A stretch of DNA of 64,000 nucleotides from Jannaschia pohangensis (GTDB lineage Bacteria > Pseudomonadota > Alphaproteobacteria > Rhodobacterales > Rhodobacteraceae), in the NCBI RefSeq assembly GCF_900113875.1, contig NZ_FORA01000001.1, positions 1,054,001-1,118,000 on the forward strand. Reading direction: 5' to 3'. Positions 32,956 to 43,048 of the stretch are shown piece by piece (positions within the stretch are counted from its first letter, which is position 1; each line of letters begins with the position of its first letter). A program made the position numbers and the translations under genes. The notes beneath the pieces are model-generated. The model was not told the DNA's origin, did not search any database, and worked only from the letters and a program-made list of their open reading frames with translations.

Positions 32956-34092
32956 CTACAGCGCTTTGTCCTCGCGTCCAGCAAGCTGTTGCGCCGCCTC
33001 GGTTCCGAAGCCTTCGGCATCGCCCAGAAACAGCCCGACCTTGGCCAGCCGGGGCACCGCGTCGCAGACCACCTTGACCACGATGAGCATCGGGACGGCG
33101 ACGACCATGCCCATCACCGACCAGATCCAGGCAAAGAAGGCGACCGACAGAAAGACCATCGTTATGTTCAGGCGCAGGCGCTGGCCCACAAGCGTGGGCG
33201 TGACGAACTGACCTTCGAAGGCGGTCAGACCGTAGTAGGTGCCCATCACCACAAGGGCGGCCCAAGGCGATCCGAAGGCGACGAAGGCGATGACCGCAGA
33301 CACCAGAGCCCCCACCACGGCCCCCACGAAGGGGACGAAATTCAGCGCGGTCGCCATCAGGCCGATCAGCCAGGGAGACGGCATTTTCAGCCACCACATC
33401 GCAGCCCCGATGCACAGCCCGAGGCCGATGTTGATCAGGGTGATCGCCCCCAGGTAATTGCCCAGACGCGCCTCGATCGTGCGGATCGTCGCGACGGTCG
33501 TCTTCTTGTCCGAAAACCGATCCACCACCTGAACGGCCTTCTGGATGAAGAGATCGCCGGACGCGACAAGGAAGAACAGCAGGCAGATGGCAAAGACGAT
33601 CTGCCCCAGAAGGCCCGGTGCGAAAGTGGCGACCGAACTTGCCAAGCCCATGTCATCGACGATCTCGACCTTCACGGGGGCACCCGGACCAGAGGAGCTC
33701 ATCGTGTCGTTGGCGGCCTGCGACGCGCGCGCAAAGGGCTCCAGCATACCGCCGGGCGCGGTGAGTGTCGCACGGGCCTCGGCCAGAAGACGCGGGAAAT
33801 CGCTGACGAAATCGCCGACCGGCTCGCTCAGGATGAAGCCGCCGAAAAAGAGAAAAACGCCGATGGAGACCGTGAAGAGCGCCGCCGAAACCGGGGCGGG
33901 AACGCCGAGCCGTTCCAGCCCGCGGCGCGGCGCATTCAGGATGAAATATCCAAGAAGGGCCGCGGTCACGGGTATCAGGAAATCCGCAGCGGTGATCAGC
34001 GCCTGAATGCAAAGCAGCACGAATATCCCGGTCACCGGAACCTGAAGGGGATGGCGCGCCTTTCGGACGCTTTCGTTATTGTGCGGGTCCAA
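32956..34092 (-). CDS. AI-2E family transporter (PF01594-type permease)
   Basis: A 378-residue inner-membrane protein of the AI-2E/PerM family with about eight membrane helices: ILNAPRRGLERLGVPAPVSA near the N-terminus, a large periplasmic loop, and conserved PSPWLIGLMATALNFVPFVG and VTPTLVGQRLRLNITMVFLS. Family members export small molecules or Na+/H+; autoinducer transport is shown only for a few. It overlaps the BrkB gene by 17 bases and ends a three-gene operon. Confidence 0.9.
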   Translation of the reverse strand: MDPHNNESVRKARHPLQVPVTGIFVLLCIQALITAADFLIPVTAALLGYFILNAPRRGLERLGVPAPVSAALFTVSIGVFLFFGGFILSEPVGDFVSDFPRLLAEARATLTAPGGMLEPFARASQAANDTMSSSGPGAPVKVEIVDDMGLASSVATFAPGLLGQIVFAICLLFFLVASGDLFIQKAVQVVDRFSDKKTTVATIRTIEARLGNYLGAITLINIGLGLCIGAAMWWLKMPSPWLIGLMATALNFVPFVGAVVGALVSAVIAFVAFGSPWAALVVMGTYYGLTAFEGQFVTPTLVGQRLRLNITMVFLSVAFFAWIWSVMGMVVAVPMLIVVKVVCDAVPRLAKVGLFLGDAEGFGTEAAQQLAGREDKAL

Positions 34093-35071
34093 GTGTGTCA
34101 GCCTTCACAGCGTTTCGATGTCCCATCGGCTCGCGCGGGCCGGTGGTCGTGTCGCGGGCGGTCTGAGCCTCGATCTCGGCGTTCAGTTCTCCGCCCAGAA
34201 GGATGACAAAAGCCGTGAGCCAAAGCCAGAGGAGGAGCACCACCACACCGGCGAGCGAGCCGAATGTCTGATTATAGCTTCCGAAGGATTGCACGTAGAT
34301 CGAAAAACCGACCGAGGCCGCGAGCCAAAGGACAACGGCGAACAGCGTCCCCGGCGACAACCACTTGAGCCGCGCGGGCGCGCGGTCCGGTCCCCAACGA
34401 TAGAAAAGCGCCAGCCCGCCCACGAACAGAAGGATCAGGGGCACATAGGCCACAAGGCGGATGCCCCGCTCGAACCCGGGGGCGAAGGCCATGAACGACA
34501 GCGCCAGCGGCAGGACGACAATCAGCAGGACCGCGATCAGCAGACCGATCATCATCGCAAGTGTGAAGGCTATCGTCAGCAGTTTGACGTGGAGGAAATT
34601 GCGGCTTTCGACTTCGTCATAGGCGATGTTGAGGCCTTCGATCAGGCTGCCCACACCCGTCGACGCCGACCAGAGCGCCAGCGACAACCCGAGGATGAAT
34701 CCCAAGGTCAGTCCGCTTCCCTGACTTCCCGCGACTTCCGTCGCCTGATCCATCAGGATCTGCGCGACATCGGGGGGTACCAGTCCAGTCAGACCTTGCA
34801 ACACGTCCACGACCTGTTCGGGGTCATAGAGCAGACCAGCAAGCGACATGAGCGCGGTGATGGCGGGGAAGACGGCGAGCAGGCCGTAAAACGCGACGCC
34901 GGCCGCGGTCAGTGCGACGTGGTCATGCGCCACTTCCTCTTTGACGCGCCAGAAGATGTCCTTCCAGCCCCGCGCCGGAATAGCCAAGGGCCGGGCCGCA
35001 TCACGGCCTCGGCCCGGTTCGCGCGCGGCGATCTCTTCAGTCGTCTCGAGACGACGTGCGTCGGCGCTCAT
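34076..35071 (-). CDS. YihY/BrkB family inner-membrane protein
   Basis: A 331-residue protein with six predicted membrane helices of the YihY/BrkB (former ribonuclease BN) family: VKEEVAHDHVALTAAGVAFY GLLAVFPAI (the conserved first helix), SASTGVGSLIEGLNIAYDEV and the last helix segment GVVVLLLWLWLTAFVILLGG. A transport or envelope role is likely but unproven. The ATG at 35071 overlaps the DUF4112 stop (ATGA), so it is the middle gene of a DUF4112-BrkB-AI-2E operon. Confidence 0.9.
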   Translation of the reverse strand: MSADARRLETTEEIAAREPGRGRDAARPLAIPARGWKDIFWRVKEEVAHDHVALTAAGVAFYGLLAVFPAITALMSLAGLLYDPEQVVDVLQGLTGLVPPDVAQILMDQATEVAGSQGSGLTLGFILGLSLALWSASTGVGSLIEGLNIAYDEVESRNFLHVKLLTIAFTLAMMIGLLIAVLLIVVLPLALSFMAFAPGFERGIRLVAYVPLILLFVGGLALFYRWGPDRAPARLKWLSPGTLFAVVLWLAASVGFSIYVQSFGSYNQTFGSLAGVVVLLLWLWLTAFVILLGGELNAEIEAQTARDTTTGPREPMGHRNAVKADTLGPAQ

Positions 35072-35499
35072 GCCAGGATTCCGGATGAGGCCCGGGCCGA
35101 TTGGACCGCACCGTTCTGCTCCGCATGCCAGGCGCGCAGCAACCGCACATTGCGGCGGTTCGCCTTCAGCGTGACATCCAGAAGGTCACCAATGAGCGGA
35201 ACCGACCCGACGACGAGATCGAGGCCGATGTTCCAGACCATGCGGCCCTTCACTGACAACGGCGCTCCCATCCGATGCGCAGACAGAAGGATGAAACCGG
35301 CCGGGGCCAGTGCCGCGATATCGCCCAGACCGGGCACCAAACCCAGGATGGCGTCCCATCCGAAACGGATATTCGTCCCGGGCAGCCGGAAGCGACTGTC
35401 CATCGCGACAGCGAGGCGGTCAAGGTTATCGAGCAGGGCGTCATGTTCATTCATCATTTCTGCAAACGCGCCAACACCGATCCGGGTTCCCTGCGGCAA
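35068..35499 (-). CDS. DUF4112 domain protein
   Basis: A 143-residue membrane-associated protein with the DUF4112 pattern: LDRLAVAMDSRFRLPGTNIR, FGWDAILGLVPGLGDIAALA and DLVVGSVPLIGDLLDVTLKA. The two Gly-Asp loops between hydrophobic segments are typical of the family. Function unknown. First gene of the operon with BrkB and AI-2E transporter genes; divergent from the SDR gene, whose ATG is 42 bases away. Confidence 0.88.
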   Translation of the reverse strand: MPQGTRIGVGAFAEMMNEHDALLDNLDRLAVAMDSRFRLPGTNIRFGWDAILGLVPGLGDIAALAPAGFILLSAHRMGAPLSVKGRMVWNIGLDLVVGSVPLIGDLLDVTLKANRRNVRLLRAWHAEQNGAVQSARASSGILA

Positions 35500-35540
35500 T
35501 TCGCACGGCTAGGCTGACGGCACATGGGGGAGACAAGAAC

Positions 35541-36272
35541 ATGACACAGGAACTCAAGGGACAGGTGGCCGTGGTCACGGGCGGTGCGCAGGGCATCGGC
35601 CTGGCGGTGGTGCTGCGCCTGATGGCGGCGGGCGCTCGGGTGGCCAGCTGGGACCGGCAGACCGATCAACCGGCGGCCAAGGCGGCCGGGGCCAGCACCT
35701 TCGCCTGCGACGTGGCCGATTACGCGTCGGTCGAGGCGGCGCTGGCGCAGACGGTCGACGCCCTCGGGACGCCCGCAATCGTGGTCAATTCGGCAGGTAT
35801 CGCCGGGCCGAACATGCCGGTGGCGGAATATCCCTTGCGTGACTGGGCCCAGATCATCGAAGTCAACCTGACGGGCACCTTCCACGTGAACCGCGCCGTG
35901 GTGCCGGGAATGGTCGCGGCGGGCTATGGCCGCATCCTCAACATCGCATCGGTGGCGGGCAAGGAGGGCAATCCGAACGCCTCGGCCTATTCGGCATCCA
36001 AGGCGGGGGTGATCGGTCTGACCAAATCGCTCGGCAAGGAATTGGCAGGCCACGACATCGCCGTCAATTGCGTGACCCCGGCCGCCGCGCGCACACCGAT
36101 CTTCGACCAGATGAGCGAGGAGCATATCGCCTACATGCTCTCGAAGATCCCGCGCGCACGGTTCCTCGAGGTGGAGGAAGCAGCCGAGATGATCGTCTGG
36201 GCCGTCTCGCCGGCCAACAGCTTCACCACGGCGGCGGTCTTCGATCTGTCGGGCGGTCGGGCGACCTACTGA
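35541..36272 (+). CDS. Short-chain dehydrogenase/reductase (SDR)
   Basis: A 243-residue classical SDR that oxidises or reduces an alcohol/carbonyl with NAD(P). Cofactor motif VVTGGAQGIGLAVVLRLMAA, NSAG (VVNSAGIAGP), catalytic Ser in LNIASVAGKEG, and YSASK (Tyr-x-x-x-Lys). Such sequences include 2-keto-3-deoxy-L-fuconate and other sugar-acid dehydrogenases, so a role in sugar catabolism beside the rhamnose genes is possible but not shown. It ends four bases before the convergent kynU. Confidence 0.92.
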   Translation: MTQELKGQVAVVTGGAQGIGLAVVLRLMAAGARVASWDRQTDQPAAKAAGASTFACDVADYASVEAALAQTVDALGTPAIVVNSAGIAGPNMPVAEYPLRDWAQIIEVNLTGTFHVNRAVVPGMVAAGYGRILNIASVAGKEGNPNASAYSASKAGVIGLTKSLGKELAGHDIAVNCVTPAAARTPIFDQMSEEHIAYMLSKIPRARFLEVEEAAEMIVWAVSPANSFTTAAVFDLSGGRATY

Positions 36273-36276
36273 CAGA

Positions 36277-37479
36277 TCAGGTGACCCGGCTCTTCTGGAG
36301 ATAGGCCGGGTCATCCCACAGCCGATTGTCGATCACATCGGTCAGCACATCGACGGCGCGGTGAATGTCGCCCTCGTCCAGATAAAGCGGCGTGAAGCCG
36401 AACCGCATGAGGTCGGGCGCGCGGAAATCGCCGACGACGTCGCGCGCGATCAACGCCTGCATCATCGCATAGCTGTTGTCAGACGCGAAGGAGACCTGAG
36501 TGCCCCGTGCCGCCGGGTCACGCGGACTGGCCAGCCGCAGACCCGGGCAGCGTACCTCGACCTGCGCGATGAACAGTTCGGACAGGGCGATGGACCGACG
36601 GCGCAGATCGGCCATGTCCACGCCGTCCCAGACGTCGAGTGCCGCGTCGAGCGCCGTCAGCTGCAACACGGGCGGCGTGCCGACGCGCATCCGCTCCACC
36701 CCGGGCGCGGGGGTGTAGGACAGGTCGAAGTCAAAGGGCCGCTCGTGGCCCAGCCATCCGGACAGGACGGGGTCGATGGTGTCGACCAGATCGGGCCGCA
36801 CATAGATGAAGGCAGGCGCGCCCGGACCGCCGTTGAGGTATTTGTAAGTGCAGCCCACGGCGAATTCGCAGCCCGACCCGGCCAGATCGACGGGCACCGC
36901 CCCGGCGCTATGCGCAAGATCCCAGAGCATCACTACGCCCGCCGCCTGCGCCGCCGCGGTGACGTCGCCCATGTCGTGCATCCGACCCGAGCGGTAATCG
37001 ACCTGCGTGATCATCGCGACCGCCACCTCATCGGTCATCGCTTGCGCGACCTCTTCGGGGGCGACGATCCGCAACGCGTGACCGGCCCCGAGGTGTCGGA
37101 TCAGACCCTCGGCCATGTAGATGTCCGACGGGAAATTGCCGCTGTCGGTCAGGATCACCTTGCGATCCGGTCGCATCTGAAGCGCCGCCGACAGGGCCTG
37201 ATAGACCTTGACGGACAGGGTATCGCCCATGGTGACCGACCCCGCGGGTGCGCCGATCAGGCGTCCGACCCGGTCGCCCACGCGGGCGGGCTGGCCCATC
37301 CAGTCGTCGACATTCCAGCCCTTGATCAGATGCGCGCCCCATTCGTCCCGCACCATCTCGGCAAGCCGGGCGGGCACCGCCCTGGGCAGGGGGCCAAGGG
37401 AATTGCCATCGAGATAGACCATCCCCGGGGGTAGGTCGAAGCGATCCTTGACCGGCAATGCTGTCGTCTCTGGCGTCAT
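36277..37479 (-). CDS. kynU: Kynureninase
   Basis: PLP enzyme that cleaves L-kynurenine to anthranilate and alanine in tryptophan degradation. The 400-residue protein begins LPVKDRFDLPPGMVYLDGNS LGPLP, has the PLP lysine Lys213 in CTYKYLNGGPGAP and the DLAHSAGAVPVDL cofactor strand. Length and motifs fit kynureninase closely. The other kynurenine-pathway genes (kynA, kynB) are not in the window. It lies between the SDR and rhaI; no operon link is evident. Confidence 0.95.
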   Translation of the reverse strand: MTPETTALPVKDRFDLPPGMVYLDGNSLGPLPRAVPARLAEMVRDEWGAHLIKGWNVDDWMGQPARVGDRVGRLIGAPAGSVTMGDTLSVKVYQALSAALQMRPDRKVILTDSGNFPSDIYMAEGLIRHLGAGHALRIVAPEEVAQAMTDEVAVAMITQVDYRSGRMHDMGDVTAAAQAAGVVMLWDLAHSAGAVPVDLAGSGCEFAVGCTYKYLNGGPGAPAFIYVRPDLVDTIDPVLSGWLGHERPFDFDLSYTPAPGVERMRVGTPPVLQLTALDAALDVWDGVDMADLRRRSIALSELFIAQVEVRCPGLRLASPRDPAARGTQVSFASDNSYAMMQALIARDVVGDFRAPDLMRFGFTPLYLDEGDIHRAVDVLTDVIDNRLWDDPAYLQKSRVT

Positions 37480-37578
37480 CTCTGGTCTCCGAATTTGCCG
37501 TCACGCTTACGGCAAGTTAGTGGAGCACTACAACGTGCGCGACGCACAGGGGCGGGTGTCGCCTGCCCGACCGACGGG

Positions 37579-38853
<1,275 letters not shown>

Positions 38854-38863
38854 GCCCGCCCCC

Positions 38864-40966
38864 TTACCGTGTGAATGCCTGAACGTTGCCCGCATCGACA
38901 TTCAGGATGTTTCCCGTCGATTTGGCAGACAGGTCCGAGGCCAGGAAATAAGCGGCTTCGGCGATATCTTCGGGCAGGACCGAGCGTTTGAGCATCGAGC
39001 GGTCGCGGTACATCGCCTCCAGCCCCTCCTTGTCGGTGCCATAGGTTCCGGCCCGCTGGTCCAGCCACTCACCCTGCCAGATCTTCGACCCCCGAAGCAC
39101 AGCATCGGGATTGACCACGTTAACGCGCACGCCCATCGGCGCGCCCTCCAGCGCGAGGCACCGGGCCAGGTGGATTTCCGACGCCTTCGCGGTGCAATAG
39201 GCCGAGGCATTGGGCGACGCGGCCAGCCCGTTCTTTGAGGCGACGAAAACGATGGCCCCGCCCATGTCCTGCACCCGGAACAGCTTGAACGCCTCGCGAC
39301 TGACCAGGAAATAGCCCGTGGATAGGATCGCCATGTTGCGGTCCCACATGGCGAGGGTTGTCTCCTCGACCGGGGCGGAACTGGCGATGCCCGCGTTGGA
39401 GACCAGGATGTCGACCCCGCCGAATTCGACGGCGATATACGCATAGGCCGCCGCGACCGCCGCCTCGTCGGTCACGTTCATGTTGACGGTCCGCACGACG
39501 TCCGCGGAATGACGCGCGCTCAGCGCTTCGGCGGTTTCGGCCAAGGCGGCATCGTCGATGTCGGCCAGCATCACGCAGGCCCCTTCCCGCAGGTAGCGCT
39601 CTGCGGTGGCCGACCCGATGCCGCCCGCCCCGCCAGTGACGAGGGCCACGCGGCCCGCCATCGACTTGGGCGCGGGCATACGCTGCAACTTGGCCTCTTC
39701 CAGAAGCCAGTATTCGATGTCGAAGGCCTCCTGCTCGGGCAGGCCCCGGTATTCAGACACGGAATCCGCTCCGCGCATCACGTTGATCGCGTTGACATAG
39801 AACTCGCCCGAGATGCGCGCCGTCGCCTTGTCCTTGGCAAAGGTGATCATGCCGACGCCGGGCACCAGATAGACCACGGCATTGGGGTCGCGGATCGCCG
39901 GGCTGTCGTCGCGTTTGCAGCGGTCGTAGTAGGCTTGGTACCCCTCGCGGTAGGTGGCGACCGAATCGGTCAGCCCGGCAAGGGTCGCGTCCACATCCGG
40001 ATTGGCCGGGTCGAAATCGACCACCAGCGGCCGGATCTTGGTGCGCAGGAAATGATCGGGACAGGACGTGCCAAGCGCGGCCAGACGCTCCATGTCCTTG
40101 GCGTTCACGAATTCCAGAACGGCGGGCGCGTCGGTGAAATGGCCGACCATATGCTGCTGGCCCGACACCATGCCGCGGATCGCGGGCATCAGGCGGGCGG
40201 CGGTGGCGCGGCGCTGATCTGCGGGCAGGCTCTGGTGCTTCGCGCCACCGAAGGCCGGTTTGCCGGCGGTCTGATCGGCGAACCAGTCCATCGCCGTCTG
40301 GATCGTGCGCAGCGTCAGATCATAGCAGTCCCGCGCATCGTCGGCCCAGGTGAACAGCCCGTGACTTTCCAGAACGACGCCCTTCGCCTCGGGGTTCTTG
40401 GCGCAGAAATCCGACAGCCACAGACCCAGTTCATAGCCCGGCTTCTTCCACGGCAGCCAGCCGATGCTGTCGCCGAAAATCTGCTGCGTCAGGGCCTTGC
40501 TGTCCTTGGCCGCCGCAATCGCGATGATCGCGTCGGGGTGCATGTGATCGACGTGCCTGGCGGGCACATAGGCGTGCAGGGGCGTGTCGATGCTGGCCGC
40601 GCGCGGGTTCAGGTTGAAGGTGCAATGGGGCAGATAGCCGACCATCTCGTCTTCGTAGTCCACCCCCCGATAGAGGTCGCGCAGGGCGTTCAGCTTGTCC
40701 ATGTAGAGGGTCGAAAAGCCGTCCATCTTGATGGACCCGACATCGCCGCCCGACCCCTTGACCCAGAGCACCTCGACCATCTGGCCGGTCAGCGGGTCTT
40801 TCTGGGTCACCTTGGCCGAGGTGTTCCCGCCGCCGTAGTTCGTGATTCTCTTGTCGGACCCCAGAAGGTTGGAGCGATAGAGCAGCTTTTCGGGCTCGCT
40901 CATCGCCTGCGCCTTCGCCTCGTCCCATTTGTTTTCAAGGCGTTCATCGGCGGATGCAGTGGTCAT
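38864..40966 (-). CDS. rhaD: Bifunctional rhamnulose-1-phosphate aldolase / lactaldehyde dehydrogenase-type SDR
   Basis: A 700-residue fusion. Residues 1 to about 420 are a class II aldolase (GGGNTSAKVTQKDPLTGQMV, a zinc-binding HVDHMHPDAIIAIAAAKDSK, and LESHGLFTWADDARDCYDLT) cleaving L-rhamnulose 1-phosphate to DHAP and L-lactaldehyde. Residues about 435-700 are an SDR (VALVTGGAGGIGSATAERYL, NAGIASS, YCTAK) expected to handle the lactaldehyde. This fusion is typical of rhizobial and roseobacter rha operons. Start at 40966 (MTTASADERLENKWDE). First gene of leftward rhaDI, controlled from the operator at 41036-41104. Confidence 0.95.
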   Translation of the reverse strand: MTTASADERLENKWDEAKAQAMSEPEKLLYRSNLLGSDKRITNYGGGNTSAKVTQKDPLTGQMVEVLWVKGSGGDVGSIKMDGFSTLYMDKLNALRDLYRGVDYEDEMVGYLPHCTFNLNPRAASIDTPLHAYVPARHVDHMHPDAIIAIAAAKDSKALTQQIFGDSIGWLPWKKPGYELGLWLSDFCAKNPEAKGVVLESHGLFTWADDARDCYDLTLRTIQTAMDWFADQTAGKPAFGGAKHQSLPADQRRATAARLMPAIRGMVSGQQHMVGHFTDAPAVLEFVNAKDMERLAALGTSCPDHFLRTKIRPLVVDFDPANPDVDATLAGLTDSVATYREGYQAYYDRCKRDDSPAIRDPNAVVYLVPGVGMITFAKDKATARISGEFYVNAINVMRGADSVSEYRGLPEQEAFDIEYWLLEEAKLQRMPAPKSMAGRVALVTGGAGGIGSATAERYLREGACVMLADIDDAALAETAEALSARHSADVVRTVNMNVTDEAAVAAAYAYIAVEFGGVDILVSNAGIASSAPVEETTLAMWDRNMAILSTGYFLVSREAFKLFRVQDMGGAIVFVASKNGLAASPNASAYCTAKASEIHLARCLALEGAPMGVRVNVVNPDAVLRGSKIWQGEWLDQRAGTYGTDKEGLEAMYRDRSMLKRSVLPEDIAEAAYFLASDLSAKSTGNILNVDAGNVQAFTR

Positions 40967-41035
40967 CGTCGTCTCCCTGGGCGGCACGAAGCGTCGCGCC
41001 TCTTGCGGGAAAGCTGACCGGATCAAAGGGTCAAG

Positions 41036-41104
41036 TCAATCAGTATCCGTCAAGATCAATCATGCTGCACCGCAGAATGATTGATAATGATAATTCGTGA
41101 TTGA
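41036..41104. promoter_or_regulatory. Symmetric four-half-site operator between rhaD and rhaR
   Basis: TCAATCA occurs at 41036-41042 and 41056-41062, and its complement TGATTGA at 41078-41084 and 41098-41104. All four are symmetric around 41070; the inner pair extends to nine-base perfect arms (ATCAATCAT / ATGATTGAT, 41055-41063 and 41077-41085). The site lies in the 187-base gap between the divergent rhaDI and rhaRSTPQUK units, so it is the likely RhaR operator controlling both. Confidence 0.75.
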
Positions 41105-41153
41105 CAGTGACGGGTGAGTCGCTCCACGCTGACCCCAGGGAAGAGGGAGAACC

Positions 41154-41957
41154 ATGCACGAGAAGGACCGCCATCGCGTCATTCTGTCCGCCGTTCAGGA
41201 TCGGTCGCTGGTGACGGTTGTCGACCTTTGTGCCCTGACCGGCGCGTCCGAGGCGACGGTGCGCCGCGACATCAACACGCTCGACACACAGAAGCGCCTG
41301 CGCCGGGTGCGCGGCGGGGCCGAGGCCCTGACCAGCAAGCCCTTCGTCGGTCTGGCCGGGCGGCCGTTTTCCGTCAACGCGACGATGCACAGCGCCGAAA
41401 AGCAGGCCATCGCCGCCGCCGCGGTGGACCTGTGCGAGGATGGCGAGCCGATCATCATCAACGGCGGCACCACGACATTCCAGATGGTTCACCCGCTGGC
41501 GTCGCGGCGGATGCAGGTCTTCACCAACTCCTTCCCGATCGCCGAACACCTGCTCAAGAACACGCGCAACACCGTCATGCTGTCGGGCGGCATCATCTAC
41601 CGCGAGCAGAACATCATCCTGTCGCCGTTCGACAATGACGTGACCCGCAATTTCTATGCCAAGCGGATGTTCATGGGGGCGCAGGGCATCGGCCCGCTCG
41701 GGCTGATGGAGCAGGATCCGCTGATCGTGCAGGCCGAAGAGAAGCTGATCGGTCAGGCGGATGAACTGATCGTCCTCGTCGACAGCTCGAAATTCGCGAA
41801 CCGGTCCAGTCTTGTGCTCTGCCCGCTGGACCGGATCGACACGATCGTCACCGATGACGGCATGGACGACCGCAACGCGGCAATGCTGGAGGCGGCGGGT
41901 GTGAAACTGATCGTGGTGCCCTCGGGTGCCGCGCAGAAAGAGGGGGTCGCGTCCTAG
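41154..41957 (+). CDS. rhaR: DeoR-family regulator of rhamnose genes
   Basis: A 267-residue DeoR-type repressor. The N-terminal HTH is RDRSLVTVVDLCALTGASEA TVRRDI; the DeoRC sugar-phosphate domain follows with INGGTTTFQMVHPLASR, FTNSFPIAEHLL, MLSGGIIYRE and VDSSKFANRS. DeoRC domains bind phosphorylated sugars, here probably rhamnulose phosphate, releasing the operator. It starts the rhaRSTPQUK unit, 34 bases before rhaS, and matches the rhizobial arrangement. Confidence 0.93.
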   Translation: MHEKDRHRVILSAVQDRSLVTVVDLCALTGASEATVRRDINTLDTQKRLRRVRGGAEALTSKPFVGLAGRPFSVNATMHSAEKQAIAAAAVDLCEDGEPIIINGGTTTFQMVHPLASRRMQVFTNSFPIAEHLLKNTRNTVMLSGGIIYREQNIILSPFDNDVTRNFYAKRMFMGAQGIGPLGLMEQDPLIVQAEEKLIGQADELIVLVDSSKFANRSSLVLCPLDRIDTIVTDDGMDDRNAAMLEAAGVKLIVVPSGAAQKEGVAS

Positions 41958-41991
41958 CGGCCTTTCGAAAACGCTCTTCAGGGAGGAAACC

Positions 41992-42987
41992 ATGAGTGTA
42001 TTCAAGAAACTGATCGCGTCGGTCGCCGTCGCGGGTGCTACGCTGGCAAGTCCGGTCTTCGCGCAGGACGACGTGCGCATCGCCCTTGTCGTCAAGGCGC
42101 TCGGCATCGGCTTTTTCGAGGCCGCCGCGCGCGGTGCCGAAGAGGCCGCCGCCGAATTGGGCAACGTGGAGATCATCTATACCGGCCCGACCGACACCAC
42201 CGCCGAAGGCCAGATCGAGGTCATCAATGCCCTGATCGCCCAGAACGTCGATGCCATCGCGGTGTCGGCCAATGACACCGACGCCCTGGTCCCCGCGCTC
42301 AAGCGGGCGATGGATCGCGGCATCACCGTCATCAGCTGGGATTCCGGCGTCGCCCCCGAGGGCCGTCAGATGCACCTCAACCCGTCGTCCAACCCGCTGA
42401 TCGGCAACATGATCATCAAGCTGGCCGCCGACCATCTGCCCGATGGCGGCCAGGTCGCTCTGCTGTCGGCCACGACCACCTCGACGAACCAGAACATCTG
42501 GATCGAGGAAATGAACAAGGTGATGGGCAACTATCCGGGCATCGAGGTGGTCGCCACGGTCTATGGCGATGACCTTGCCGACAAATCCTATCGCGAGGCG
42601 ACGGGCCTGATGCAGTCCTATCCCGACCTCGACGCCATCATTGCCCCGACCTCGGTCGGCATCGTCGCGGCGGCGCAGGCCGTGGTCGACGCGGGCAAGG
42701 TCGGTCAGGTGAACGTGACCGGTCTGGGCCTGCCCTCCGAGATGGCCGGCGCCATCGAGAGCGGTGCCTCGCAGTCCTTCGCCATCTGGAACCCGATCGA
42801 TCTGGGCTATTCCGCGACGATGCTGGCCTATGAGCTGAGCCAGAACGGCATCGAAGCCGCACCCGGCGCGGAAATCCCCATGGGCCGCATGGGCACGCTG
42901 ACGTTGGACGACAACAACGAGGGCGCGATGGCCGACCCCTTCGTCTATGACGCCAGCAACATCGACGAATTCAAGTCGATCTTCTGA
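41992..42987 (+). CDS. rhaS: Rhamnose-binding periplasmic protein
   Basis: A 331-residue CUT2-type sugar-binding protein with signal peptide (MSVFKKLIASVAVAGATLAS, cleavage after VFA). Binding-fold segments include RIALVVKALGIGFFEAAARG, AISVSANDTDALVPALKRAM-like AIAVSANDTDALVPALKRAM and TTSTNQNIWIEEMNKVM. It delivers L-rhamnose to RhaPQ. The ATG at 41992 follows GGGAGGAAACC. A hairpin after its stop separates it from rhaT. (This RhaS is the binding protein, not the E. coli AraC-type activator.). Confidence 0.94.
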   Translation: MSVFKKLIASVAVAGATLASPVFAQDDVRIALVVKALGIGFFEAAARGAEEAAAELGNVEIIYTGPTDTTAEGQIEVINALIAQNVDAIAVSANDTDALVPALKRAMDRGITVISWDSGVAPEGRQMHLNPSSNPLIGNMIIKLAADHLPDGGQVALLSATTTSTNQNIWIEEMNKVMGNYPGIEVVATVYGDDLADKSYREATGLMQSYPDLDAIIAPTSVGIVAAAQAVVDAGKVGQVNVTGLGLPSEMAGAIESGASQSFAIWNPIDLGYSATMLAYELSQNGIEAAPGAEIPMGRMGTLTLDDNNEGAMADPFVYDASNIDEFKSIF

Positions 42988-42999
42988 GCCATGAGCCCT

Positions 43000-43027
43000 T
43001 GTCCCGGTGCGACGCCGCATCGGGACA
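43000..43027 (+). promoter_or_regulatory. Intercistronic hairpin between rhaS and rhaT
   Basis: TGTCCCGGTGCG (43000-43011) pairs with CGCATCGGGACA (43016-43027), one G-T wobble and a four-base loop. It lies 12 bases after the rhaS stop, without a T-run. The likely effect is to protect the rhaS message or reduce read-through, keeping the binding protein in excess. Confidence 0.7.
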
Positions 43028-43048
43028 GACCCTTCGCGCCCCTGCAAG

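Noticed and set aside
31657-34206. 849-codon plus-strand open frame
   Set aside because: Covers the CoA transferase and AI-2E transporter genes on the other strand and has shadow-like composition.
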